A stretch of DNA of 64,000 nt from NCBI RefSeq assembly GCF_030913365.1, contig NZ_CP133160.1, forward strand, positions 2,196,001 to 2,260,000. Reading direction: 5' to 3'. Positions 1-7,650 of this stretch are shown piece by piece. Numbering within the stretch: position 1 is the stretch's first letter; the number at the start of each line of letters is the position of its first letter. The notes below the pieces were generated by a model that saw nothing but the letters and a program-made list of their open reading frames with translations, did no database searches and was not told the origin of the DNA. The stretch is from Stenotrophomonas sp. 24(2023) (GTDB lineage: Bacteria > Pseudomonadota > Gammaproteobacteria > Xanthomonadales > Xanthomonadaceae). The position numbers were made by a program, and so were the translations under genes.

Positions 1-450
1 GACAGCGAACTGGCCCCGCTGCGCGAGCGCTACAACGCGCTGATGGCCGAGCCGGAAAAGATCGAAGCGCTGCTCAAGCGCCGTGGCCAGCAGCTGCGCG
101 AAACCTTTGCGGTGCCGCTGCTGGCGGAACTGCGTCAGGCCGTGGGCCTGCGCGACCTGTCCAGTGCCGGTGACATCGCCAGCGACGATGCCGGCGTGGC
201 CCGCGTGGCGCCGCCGCTGTTCAAGCAGTACCGCGAAAAGGACGGCCGCTTCTACTTCAAGCTGACCGCTGGCGATGGCACGCTGCTGATCCAGAGCGCA
301 GGCTTCGATTCGCCGCGTGATGCCGGCCAGCTGATTGCCGTGCTCAAGCAGGCCGAGCACGGCGATGCCCTGCAGAGCGAGCTGTTCACGCTTGAGGCCG
401 AGGTGGATGCGGTGCTGGCGGCGCTGGCAGTGTTGCGCGAAGACGCCTGA
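1..450 (+). CDS. trpS: Tryptophanyl-tRNA synthetase, C-terminal part (cut by window start)
   Basis: This is the last 149 residues of an open frame that enters from the left edge. The first 50 or so residues match the C-terminal helical end of TrpRS (ALMAEPEKIEALLKR, then LLAELRQAVGLR). They are followed by an extension (fragment residues about 74-115, LFKQYREKDGRFYFKLTAG) that resembles the small YegP/DUF1508 fold. From family knowledge, such an extension occurs on TrpS of Xanthomonadaceae. The enzyme charges tRNA-Trp in the cytoplasm. The catalytic Rossmann domain with HIGH and KMSKS lies outside the window, so the call rests on the C terminus only. A GC-rich hairpin without a T tract follows the stop (457-480). 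Confidence 0.82.
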   Translation, partial: DSELAPLRERYNALMAEPEKIEALLKRRGQQLRETFAVPLLAELRQAVGLRDLSSAGDIASDDAGVARVAPPLFKQYREKDGRFYFKLTAGDGTLLIQSAGFDSPRDAGQLIAVLKQAEHGDALQSELFTLEAEVDAVLAALAVLREDA

Positions 451-542
451 GGTGAGGGTGCCGGCCGGGGCCGGTACACCCGGGCAGCAGGGGCCATGGC
501 ATGATGCCGGCACGCCGATGGCGTGCTGACATGGAGTCTGCG

Positions 543-836
543 ATGGCCTGGTTGTCGCTGCTGCTGTTCCTGCCCTGGTTCCTGCTGCTGGGCAGCCTGT
601 TCTGGCTGTTCCCGCGCCAGCCGCGCACCGCGCGGCGGCGCCTGTTCGACGGGGGCACGCTGCTGCTGGCCCTGGTGTTGAGCGTACTGGCCATGCACTG
701 GGGCTACCGCATGGGCCTGGCCGAGCAGGGCGCTGGGCCGATCTGGCCACAGGTGCTGGCGGTGCTGTACGCCTATGGCGCGTTCCTGGCAGTGCTGGTA
801 CTGGCGGTGCTGCTGCGCGGCAACGCGTGCCGGTAA
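543..836 (+). CDS. Small inner-membrane protein, unknown function
   Basis: A 97-residue protein with three predicted membrane segments (about residues 2-22, 37-53 and 68-91) and an Arg-rich loop after the first one (RQPRTARRR). I chose the ATG at 543 because a GGAG lies at 533-536, six bases upstream; in-frame ATGs at 501, 504 and 531 have no comparable site. It follows trpS by 92 bases on the same strand and precedes an MBL hydrolase. I do not recognise the family. The codon use matches the neighbours, so it is probably a real gene, but no function can be inferred. Confidence 0.6.
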   Translation: MAWLSLLLFLPWFLLLGSLFWLFPRQPRTARRRLFDGGTLLLALVLSVLAMHWGYRMGLAEQGAGPIWPQVLAVLYAYGAFLAVLVLAVLLRGNACR

Positions 837-1007
837 CGTGCAGCACCCCGCGCCCCGCGCGACTGACAGCCGCTGCTGCCACCGCAGCCCGCTGCCGCGA
901 TCCGTCCCGGTGCCAGGCGGGCGGCGTCCGACCAAAGCCGCATCGAACCGGTGCCGCTGGCGCGCCTACCATGGGGGTCCGTCTCCGATTCCGCCAGGTG
1001 CGCGCCG

Positions 1008-1940
1008 ATGACCGCCGACCCCAGCATCCACACCATCGATACCGGTTTCCAGCGTGAGCGCTTCGATGCCGCTTACCTGATCGTGGAAAACGGTCGTGCC
1101 GCCTTCGTCGATTGCGGTACCGGGCTGGCCGTGCCACGCATGCTGCAGGCCCTGGCCGATACCGGGCTGGGGGTGGAAGCCGTGGACTGGCTGCTGTTGA
1201 CCCATGTGCACCTGGACCATGCCGGGGGGGCCGGCCTGCTGATGCAGCACCTGCCCAATGCACGCGCGGTGCTGCACCCGCGCGGTGCCCCGCACATGAT
1301 CGACCCGACCCGGCTGATCGCCGGTGCGACGCAGGTCTACGGTGCCGAGGAAATCGCCCGCAGCTATGGCCGCATCGAGGCCATTCCGGCTGCGCGCGTG
1401 GTGGTGGCCGAGGATGGGCACCGCATCGACCTGGCCGGCCGTGAACTGCTGCTGCTGCATACCCCGGGGCATGCGCTGCACCACTACTGCGTGTGGGATG
1501 CACGCAGCCGCAGCTGGTTCACCGGCGATACCTTCGGTATTTCCTACCGTGAACTGGACAGTGCGCAGGGGGCCTTCATCTTCCCCACGTCCTCGCCGGT
1601 GCAGTTCGACCCGGAAGCGATGAAGGCCTCGATCCAGCGGCTGATGGCCTACGGCCCGCAGGCGATGTACGTGACCCACTTCGACCGCGTTGAACAGGTG
1701 CCGAAGCTGGCTGCCGACCTGCTGGAGCAGATCGATGCCATGGCCACCATCGGCCGCCAGTGCGATGGCCGCGCCGACCGCCACCGCTGCCTGCTGGCGG
1801 CACTGCGCGCGCTGTACCTGGAACGGGCACAGGCTCATGGGTGTGGCCTGGATGAAGAGGCGGTGGCCGCCGTGCTGGCCATGGACATCGAGCTCAACGC
1901 ACAGGGCCTGGCCTGCTGGCTGGACCGCGCCCGGCGCTGA
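1008..1940 (+). CDS. MBL-fold metallohydrolase
   Basis: A 310-residue metallo-beta-lactamase-fold protein. The metal-binding signature THVHLDH is at residues 65-71 (His66, His68, Asp70, His71). It is followed by HTPGHALHHY, by FTGDTFG (bridging Asp) and by a late VTHFD histidine, in the usual order for the glyoxalase II/RNase Z-like branch. There is no signal peptide, so it should be cytoplasmic. I prefer the ATG at 1008 (MTADPSIHTIDTGF) because homologous proteins begin just before the TIDTGF strand; an in-frame ATG at 951 would add 19 residues of unlikely composition. The substrate cannot be told from the sequence. It lies 73 bases before the M28 peptidase. Confidence 0.85.
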   Translation: MTADPSIHTIDTGFQRERFDAAYLIVENGRAAFVDCGTGLAVPRMLQALADTGLGVEAVDWLLLTHVHLDHAGGAGLLMQHLPNARAVLHPRGAPHMIDPTRLIAGATQVYGAEEIARSYGRIEAIPAARVVVAEDGHRIDLAGRELLLLHTPGHALHHYCVWDARSRSWFTGDTFGISYRELDSAQGAFIFPTSSPVQFDPEAMKASIQRLMAYGPQAMYVTHFDRVEQVPKLAADLLEQIDAMATIGRQCDGRADRHRCLLAALRALYLERAQAHGCGLDEEAVAAVLAMDIELNAQGLACWLDRARR

Positions 1941-2013
1941 ACCGCACGGCGCGCCGTCATCGCGCTGTCACGTTACACTTCAGGCTTCTCTTCCGTCGTG
2001 CCGTGGTGCTGCC

Positions 2014-3675
2014 GTGAATCCGATGCGCGTGCTGTTGCTGTCTTCCTGCCTGTTCGTCGGCGGCCTTGCACAGGCGGCCAATGACCTGCCCGGGGGCGGA
2101 ATCGACCCGCAGGCACTGTCGCGGCATGTGCGGATCCTGGCCTCGGATGACTTCGAGGGGCGCGCACCGGCCACCCCTGGCGAAGAGCGCACCGTGCAGT
2201 ACCTGATCGAGCAGTTCCGCAGTTACGGGCTGCAGCCCGGTGGCGTGGATGGCAGCTGGGTGCAGCCGGTACCGCTGGTGCGCGCGCAGCTCGATGGCCC
2301 GGCCACGGCCAGCCTGCAGCTGAAGGCGGGCAGGCGTACCCTGGCCAATGGCGAGGACGTGACCCTGCAGAGCCTGCAGCCACGTGCCCGCGTGCAGATC
2401 AAGGATGCGCCGCTGGTGTTCGTCGGCTACGGCATCGATGCCCCCGAGCGCCACTGGAACGACTACAAGGATGTGGACCTGCACGGCAAGATCGCCGTGG
2501 TGCTGATCAACGATGCCGATTTCGAGAGCGATGCTGCCGGCGCATTCGATGGCAAGGCGGTGACCTACTACGGGCGCTGGACCTACAAGTTCGAGGAGGC
2601 CGCGCGCCGCGGTGCCGAGGGCGTGCTGATCGTGCACGAGACCGCCCCGGCCGCCTACGGCTGGGCCACGGTGAAAAGTTCGGGCACCTCGCCGCTGTTC
2701 GATATCGAGCGCAGCGACCGCGAGGCGATGGTCCAGCACACGCCGCTGCGTGGCTGGATGCAGCGCTCGCTGGCCGAGGCGATCTTCGCCGACGCCGGGC
2801 TGGATTTCGAAGCCGAGAAGCGCAAGGCGATGCGCGCCGACTTCCGCCCGGTGGCGCTGGACAATGCCCGCCTGAGCGTGGATTTCAAGGTCAAGCGCGA
2901 GCAGGTGGTCACCCGCAACGTGGTGGCCAAGCTGCCCGGTGGCACCCATGCCGATGAATCGGTGATCTTCTCCGCGCACTGGGATGCCTTCGGTATCGGC
3001 CAGCCTGATGCGCAGGGCGACCGCATCCGTCACGGTGCCATCGACAATGCCACCGGCGTGGCCACCGTGCTGGAGCTGGGCCGGGTGTTCGCCGCCGGCC
3101 CGCGGCCGCAGCGCACGCTGTACTTCGTGGCGCTGACGGCCGAGGAAAAGGGCCTGCTGGGGGCCAGCTACTACGCCGCCCACCCGCTGGCGCCGCTGGA
3201 AAAGACCGCTGCGGTACTGAACATCGAGATGTTCAGCCCGGATGGGGCGACCCGCGACATCGCCTCGTGGGGCAAGGGCCGCGTGTCGCTGGAAGGCGAC
3301 CTGGAGCGCGTGGCCAAGGCCCGTGGCCGCAGCTACAGCCCCGACCCGAACCTGGAAGCGGGCTTCTTCTACCGCGCCGACCACTTCGCCTTCGCCCGCC
3401 TGGGCGTGCCGGCGATCACCATCGGCCCGGGCCTGGACAAGCTGGACGGTGGCGTGGAGGCCGGCCGCGCGCTGCGCGAGAAGTACTTCGCCAACTGCTA
3501 CCACCAGGCCTGCGATGCCTGGACCCCGGCCTGGGACCCGGCCGGCCATGCCGCCGATACCCTGCTGGTCTACGACCTGGGCGCTGAGCTGGCCAACAGC
3601 CGGCGCTGGCCGCACTGGGAAAAGGAATCGGAATTCCACGGCGCGCGCGAGAAGAGCGAAGGCACGCGCCGCTGA
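2014..3675 (+). CDS. Secreted M28-family zinc aminopeptidase with PA domain
   Basis: A 553-residue exported peptidase. The N terminus is a signal peptide (hydrophobic VLLLSSCLFVGGLAQAA, probable cleavage near residue 22). A protease-associated domain occupies about residues 110-270 (FVGYGIDAPERHWNDY). The M28 zinc-peptidase domain follows: SAHWDAFG, GAIDNATGVA, TAEEKGLLG and ADHFAF supply His, Asp, Glu-Glu and His ligands or base. The strand that normally carries a further Asp ligand reads NIEMFSPDG, so Glu occupies that place. A GTG at 2014 and an ATG at 2023 both keep the signal peptide, and the choice is uncertain. It probably trims peptides in the periplasm. Confidence 0.88.
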   Translation: MNPMRVLLLSSCLFVGGLAQAANDLPGGGIDPQALSRHVRILASDDFEGRAPATPGEERTVQYLIEQFRSYGLQPGGVDGSWVQPVPLVRAQLDGPATASLQLKAGRRTLANGEDVTLQSLQPRARVQIKDAPLVFVGYGIDAPERHWNDYKDVDLHGKIAVVLINDADFESDAAGAFDGKAVTYYGRWTYKFEEAARRGAEGVLIVHETAPAAYGWATVKSSGTSPLFDIERSDREAMVQHTPLRGWMQRSLAEAIFADAGLDFEAEKRKAMRADFRPVALDNARLSVDFKVKREQVVTRNVVAKLPGGTHADESVIFSAHWDAFGIGQPDAQGDRIRHGAIDNATGVATVLELGRVFAAGPRPQRTLYFVALTAEEKGLLGASYYAAHPLAPLEKTAAVLNIEMFSPDGATRDIASWGKGRVSLEGDLERVAKARGRSYSPDPNLEAGFFYRADHFAFARLGVPAITIGPGLDKLDGGVEAGRALREKYFANCYHQACDAWTPAWDPAGHAADTLLVYDLGAELANSRRWPHWEKESEFHGAREKSEGTRR

Positions 3676-3717
3676 TGGGCGGGGGGTGACGTCGGGAACG
3701 ACGCTGCCCCGTCGAGG

Positions 3718-4071
3718 TTACCCACGCCGGCGCAACAGCGCCCACGCCCCCCAGCCGCTGGCGGCTATCGCGGCCAGGTAGCACACCACCATCGTGCGCA
3801 TGCCCACGGCCTGCAAGGGGCCCGGGCGGGTGCTTGCACGCAGCTGCAGGGAGCTGTGGCCGCTGCCCAGGTCCACCGCCAGCTGCAGCGCCAATGCGGC
3901 GCAGAACACCGCCAGTGCACTCCCGAGGCCGATGCGTGGCCAGGTGGCCTGCGCGCTGGGGCGGCGCAGCAGCCAGGCCAGGACCGTGGCTGCCGCAATC
4001 GTCACCGCGATGCCCATCAGGGGCGAAGCGGGCGACACCGCGGCCACCGGCATCACGCCGGTGGCCGCCAT
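3718..4071 (-). CDS. Small membrane protein, unknown function
   Basis: A 117-residue hydrophobic protein with three likely membrane segments (about residues 18-36, 48-68 and 92-112) and an Arg-rich C terminus (LLRRRG). Translation probably begins at the ATG at 4071 (MAATGVMPVAAV), just 13 bases past the stop of the upstream permease gene, so it may be co-transcribed with it. A longer frame reaching 4140 overlaps the permease and lacks a better start. I do not recognise a family. The base composition resembles that of the neighbours. Confidence 0.5.
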   Translation of the reverse strand: MAATGVMPVAAVSPASPLMGIAVTIAAATVLAWLLRRPSAQATWPRIGLGSALAVFCAALALQLAVDLGSGHSSLQLRASTRPGPLQAVGMRTMVVCYLAAIAASGWGAWALLRRRG

Positions 4072-4084
4072 CAGGACAGCACCC

Positions 4085-5419
4085 TTATCTGCGGGTACCG
4101 TCGAGCCAGTTCGGGCCCTTGTTGGTGAGGAAGAAGACATAGACCACCAACGATACCGCGATCGTGGCGGTCACGTAGATCGCGAACCAGTCCACGTGGC
4201 CGGTCTTCAGGGCACCCTGGTACAGCAGCGGTGCGGTGCCGCCGAACAGCGAATTGGCCACCGCGTAGCCGAAGCCCACGCCCAGCGCACGCACATGGGT
4301 GGGGAACAGCTCGGCCTTCACCACGGCATTGATGGAGGTGTAACCGGTGAGGATGACGAAGGCCAGGGCCAGGGTCAGGAACGCCAGCACCGCGTCATGC
4401 TGGTGCGGCAGCTGGGTGATCAGGTAGCCGCTGTACAGCACGCCTCCCACGCCGAAGAACACCAGCAGCGTCTTGCGCCCGATGATGTCCGACAGCCAGC
4501 CCCCCACGGGTTGCAGCACCATCAGGAACGCCAGCACGCCCAGGTTGATCAGCGTGCCGGTCATCGGGTCATCGCCGGCGAAGGCGCTCTGGATCATCTT
4601 CGGGCCGTTCACCGAATAGGTATAGAACGCCACGGTGCCGCCGGCGGTGATCAGGAAGCACAGCAGCAGCGGGCGCCACTGGTGCACGAACAGTTCGTAC
4701 ATCGAACCGGAAGCCTTGGCCTTGCCTTCGCGGGCGGCATCGATGGAGGACTGCTCCAGCGATTCATCCATGGTCCGGCGCAGCCAGAACACCACGATGG
4801 CCGCCACCCCGCCCAAGCCGAAGGCGATGCGCCAGCCCCATTCGGAAATCTGCGGTTTGTCCCAGAAGGTCAGCATCAGCAGCAGGGTCAGCTGCGCCAG
4901 CACGTGGCCACCGACCAGGGTGACGTAGTGGAAGGAGGACAGGAAGCCACGCCGGCCGGGCAGCGCCGCTTCGGACATGTAGGTGGCGCTGGTGCCGTAT
5001 TCGCCACCGGTGGCGAAGCCCTGCAGCAGGCGTGCGAACAGCAGCACCACCGCCGCCCACAGGCCGATCGATTCGGCCGTCGGCGTGATGGCGATCAGGA
5101 ACGAGCAGGTGGCCATCATCGTCACCGACACCGTCAGGGCCAGGCGTCGCCCGTAGCGGTCGGCAAAGCGGCCGAAGTACCACGCCCCGATCGGGCGCAT
5201 CAGGAAGGTGGCGGCGAAGATCGCCCAGACATACATCGTGGAGTTCTTGTCTTCGGCCGAGAAGAACTGCGATTCGAAATAGACGGCAAAGACCGAGTAG
5301 ACGTAGACGTCGTACCACTCCACCAGGTTGCCGGCGGAGCCTTTGAGGGTGTTGGAGATCGAGCGTCGCAGGGCGGCGCCGTCGGTGCTGGGGACAGCGT
5401 GGGGGGACGGGGTGCTCAT
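4085..5419 (-). CDS. MFS metabolite:H+ symporter, KgtP-like (alpha-ketoglutarate permease family)
   Basis: A 444-residue, twelve-segment permease of the metabolite:H+ symporter branch of the major facilitator superfamily. The N terminus (GNLVEWYDVYVYSVFAVYF) is the hallmark of the KgtP/ProP/ShiA group. The cytoplasmic loop between segments 2 and 3 carries GRFADRYGRR, and RLLQGFATGGEYGTSATY follows in segments 4-5. Close homologues are annotated as alpha-ketoglutarate permeases, but the exact dicarboxylate or osmolyte cannot be read from sequence. An AGGA lies upstream of the ATG. The 310 bases between it and yedA contain no convincing promoter hexamers. Confidence 0.82.
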   Translation of the reverse strand: MSTPSPHAVPSTDGAALRRSISNTLKGSAGNLVEWYDVYVYSVFAVYFESQFFSAEDKNSTMYVWAIFAATFLMRPIGAWYFGRFADRYGRRLALTVSVTMMATCSFLIAITPTAESIGLWAAVVLLFARLLQGFATGGEYGTSATYMSEAALPGRRGFLSSFHYVTLVGGHVLAQLTLLLMLTFWDKPQISEWGWRIAFGLGGVAAIVVFWLRRTMDESLEQSSIDAAREGKAKASGSMYELFVHQWRPLLLCFLITAGGTVAFYTYSVNGPKMIQSAFAGDDPMTGTLINLGVLAFLMVLQPVGGWLSDIIGRKTLLVFFGVGGVLYSGYLITQLPHQHDAVLAFLTLALAFVILTGYTSINAVVKAELFPTHVRALGVGFGYAVANSLFGGTAPLLYQGALKTGHVDWFAIYVTATIAVSLVVYVFFLTNKGPNWLDGTRR

Positions 5420-5729
5420 CGGGGCGGAAATCCTCGGTACGGGCGCATCCTTGCGGGAACGTTCGGTGCCGGGCGCGCGCAGGCGTCGCCCGCCAGCCTC
5501 CTAGGTACTGCATTCCACGTCAACGCCGGGTGCCGGGGCACCTTGGCGGGCGGGGCAGGACAGGGTGGCAGCGCAGGCGCGGCAGGGCCATAACCCATAG
5601 GTCCCATGGCCGGGAAGGGCGGGAGCTGCCGTCTGCGCCGGTGGTGAAAATCAGCTTGCCGTGATCCGGAGTGATTTCACTTGGCCCCAGCCCCTAGAAT
5701 CCCTGTTCCCCCGGTTCTGTTGGTGGCAC
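5420..5729. other. Intergenic region between divergent permease and EamA exporter genes
   Basis: These 310 bases separate two divergently transcribed transporter genes and must hold both promoters. A TAGAAT at 5694-5699 is a plausible -10 box for the plus-strand exporter, but its -35 partner is poor. I see no repeat, RNA gene or palindromic operator here. Confidence 0.4.
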
Positions 5730-6632
5730 ATGTCTGCTGCATCCCCTTCGTCCACGGCTGCCCCACGGGGCGGCCTTGTCGTGCTGGCACTGTTGCTGGT
5801 GTACGTGGTCTGGGGGTCCACCTATCTGGGTATCGCCAAGGCACTGCACGGGGGCGCGCTGCCGCTGACGATGGTGTCCGGCAGCCGCTTCATCATCGCC
5901 GGTACCCTGATGTACGCCACGCTGCGCCTGTTCTGGAAGATGCCGCGGCCCACCCTGCGCCAGTGGCGCAACCTGGTCATCATGGGCGTGACCATGCTGG
6001 TGCTGGGCAACGGCATGGTGGTGCTGGCCGAGCGTGAGGTGTCCTCGGGGCTGGCGGCCACGGCGGTGGCATCCGTACCCCTGTGGATGGCGCTGTTTTC
6101 AGCCTTCCGCGGCCAGCATGCCAGCCGTGGTGAATGGCTGGGCATCGCCATCGGCTTCCTGGGCGTGGTGTGGCTCAACGCCGGCAGCAGCCTGACCGGC
6201 ACGCCCACCGGGCTGGTGCTGCTGCTGATCGCACCGATCGGCTGGGCCTTCGGGTCGGTCTGGGCACGTGGGCTGGACCTGCCGGGCCCGTTCATGACCG
6301 CGGCCGGGCAGATGCTCTGCGGCGGCGTGCTGCTGGTGGTGATCGGCCTGCTCACGGGCGAACGCCCGACCACGCTGCCCGATACCAGCGGCCTGCTGGC
6401 CATGGCCTACCTGTGCGTGTTCGGTTCCATCGTGGCCTTCACCGCCTACGTCTGGCTGCTGCACAACGTGCGCCCGGCACTGGTCGGCAGCTATGCCTAC
6501 GTGAACCCGGTCATTGCCGTGCTGCTGGGCGCGCTGCTCAATGGCGAGCGCTTCGGCTGGCGCGACATGGTGGCCATGGCGGTGATCCTGGTCGGCGTGC
6601 TGGTGCTGACCCTGGCGAGGACGCGCCGATGA
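5730..6632 (+). CDS. yedA: EamA-family drug/metabolite exporter, YedA-like
   Basis: A 300-residue inner-membrane transporter with ten predicted membrane segments arranged as two EamA repeats (about residues 15-145 and 155-295). VVWGSTYLGIAKAL in segment 1 and the YAYVNPVIAVLLGALLNGE stretch near the end are typical of the YedA/RhaT-like branch. I chose the ATG at 5730 (MSAASPSS); an in-frame ATG at 5661 adds an implausible 23 residues. The substrate is unknown; family members export amino acids, purines or other metabolites. Its stop codon overlaps the start of rarD (ATGA), so the two exporters are translationally coupled. Confidence 0.85.
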   Translation: MSAASPSSTAAPRGGLVVLALLLVYVVWGSTYLGIAKALHGGALPLTMVSGSRFIIAGTLMYATLRLFWKMPRPTLRQWRNLVIMGVTMLVLGNGMVVLAEREVSSGLAATAVASVPLWMALFSAFRGQHASRGEWLGIAIGFLGVVWLNAGSSLTGTPTGLVLLLIAPIGWAFGSVWARGLDLPGPFMTAAGQMLCGGVLLVVIGLLTGERPTTLPDTSGLLAMAYLCVFGSIVAFTAYVWLLHNVRPALVGSYAYVNPVIAVLLGALLNGERFGWRDMVAMAVILVGVLVLTLARTRR

Positions 6633-7531
6633 ACCCTGCCCTGGATGCCGCGCAGGAACAGCGCCGCGGGTTGCTGGTCACTGCCTCCACCTTCGTGCTG
6701 TGGGGGCTGGTGCCGGTGTACTGGCACCTGCTGATCGAGGTGCCATCGTTCCAGATCATCGCCCACCGCATCATCTGGTCCACGGTGCTGGTGGTGGCCT
6801 GGCTGCTGCTGGCCGCGCGCCTGCAGTGGTGGAAGAAGATCGCCGCGCAGCCCCGCGCGCTGCCGATCCTGGCGCTGTCCAGCCTGACCATCGCCTTCAA
6901 CTGGGGCCTGTACATCTGGGCGGTCAACGCAGGCCATGTGATCGAGACCAGCCTGGGCTACTTCATCAACCCGCTGGTGAACGTGCTGCTGGGCGTGCTG
7001 GTGCTGAAGGAGCGCCTGCGCAACCTGCAGTGGGTGGCCGTGGCGATGGCGGCCGTGGGCGTGCTGTGGCTGACGATCGATGCCGGCACGCCGCCATGGA
7101 TCGCGCTGGGCCTGGCCTGTTCGTTCGGCCTGTACGGCCTGCTGCGCAAACTGGTGTCGGTGGACCCGGTGGCCGGCCTGGGCGTGGAAAGCCTGTACCT
7201 GTTCCTGCCGGCGCTGGGCTTCGCGCTGTGGGCCGAGAGTGGCCATGGGGGAGGTTTCTTCGGCGGTTGGGGCTGGCGCAACGACCTGCTGCTGGTCTTC
7301 GGTGGCGTGGTCACCGCCGTGCCGCTGATCGGCTTCGCCTACGGCGTGAAGCGCATCCCGCTGTCGCTGGTGGGCATCCTGCAGTACATCGCGCCCAGCC
7401 TGCAGCTGCTGTTGGGCGTGTTCTTCTTCCAGGAAGGTTTCGACACCGGCAAGGCGATCGGCTTTGCCGCCATCTGGGCCGGCCTGGTGCTGTTCATCGG
7501 CGACAACCTCCGCACCCTGCGCAGGCGGTAG
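6629..7531 (+). CDS. rarD: EamA-family transporter RarD
   Basis: A 300-residue, ten-segment member of the RarD subfamily of drug/metabolite transporters. TFVLWGLVPVYWHLL near the start, AHRIIWS, and FNWGLYIWAVNAGHV around residue 90 are diagnostic for RarD. The role is probably export of a small metabolite; RarD was named in chloramphenicol-sensitivity work, but its physiological substrate is unclear. The start codon overlaps the yedA stop by four bases. The stop codon TAG at 7529-7531 is part of the GTAG head of a palindromic repeat (7528-7549). Confidence 0.9.
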   Translation: MNPALDAAQEQRRGLLVTASTFVLWGLVPVYWHLLIEVPSFQIIAHRIIWSTVLVVAWLLLAARLQWWKKIAAQPRALPILALSSLTIAFNWGLYIWAVNAGHVIETSLGYFINPLVNVLLGVLVLKERLRNLQWVAVAMAAVGVLWLTIDAGTPPWIALGLACSFGLYGLLRKLVSVDPVAGLGVESLYLFLPALGFALWAESGHGGGFFGGWGWRNDLLLVFGGVVTAVPLIGFAYGVKRIPLSLVGILQYIAPSLQLLLGVFFFQEGFDTGKAIGFAAIWAGLVLFIGDNLRTLRRR

Positions 7532-7549
7532 CGCCCGGCGTGCCGGGCA
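7528..7549 (+). repeat. GTAG-headed palindromic repeat (SMAG family) overlapping the rarD stop
   Basis: The element is GTAG followed by a palindrome with a GCCCGGC/GCCGGGC stem and a two-base loop. The TAG of the head is the rarD stop codon. This head-plus-stem form matches the SMAG repetitive palindromes of S. maltophilia, which are known to sit at gene ends and may stabilise mRNA. Confidence 0.7.
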
Positions 7550-7562
7550 CAGGGCAGTGAAC

Positions 7563-7592
7563 AAAAAAGAACGGCGCCCCGAAGGGCGCCGT
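7563..7592 (-). terminator. Rho-independent terminator of the TonB receptor gene
   Basis: A perfect nine-base stem (ACGGCGCCC with GGGCGCCGT, four-base loop) at 7571-7592 is followed, on the minus strand, by a run of six T. It lies about 60 bases past the stop of the TonB-dependent receptor and faces the end of rarD. Confidence 0.85.
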
Positions 7593-7650
7593 CCTGCTTC
7601 CATCCCCGGCCAGGAGAGAGGATGGCCGGGGCAGGAATGGGGGGCAGGGC

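Noticed and set aside
3794..5593. A 599-codon plus-strand open frame
   Set aside because: It is antisense to the KgtP-like permease, which has all MFS motifs, and its composition (Gln, His, Gly) is that of a shadow frame.
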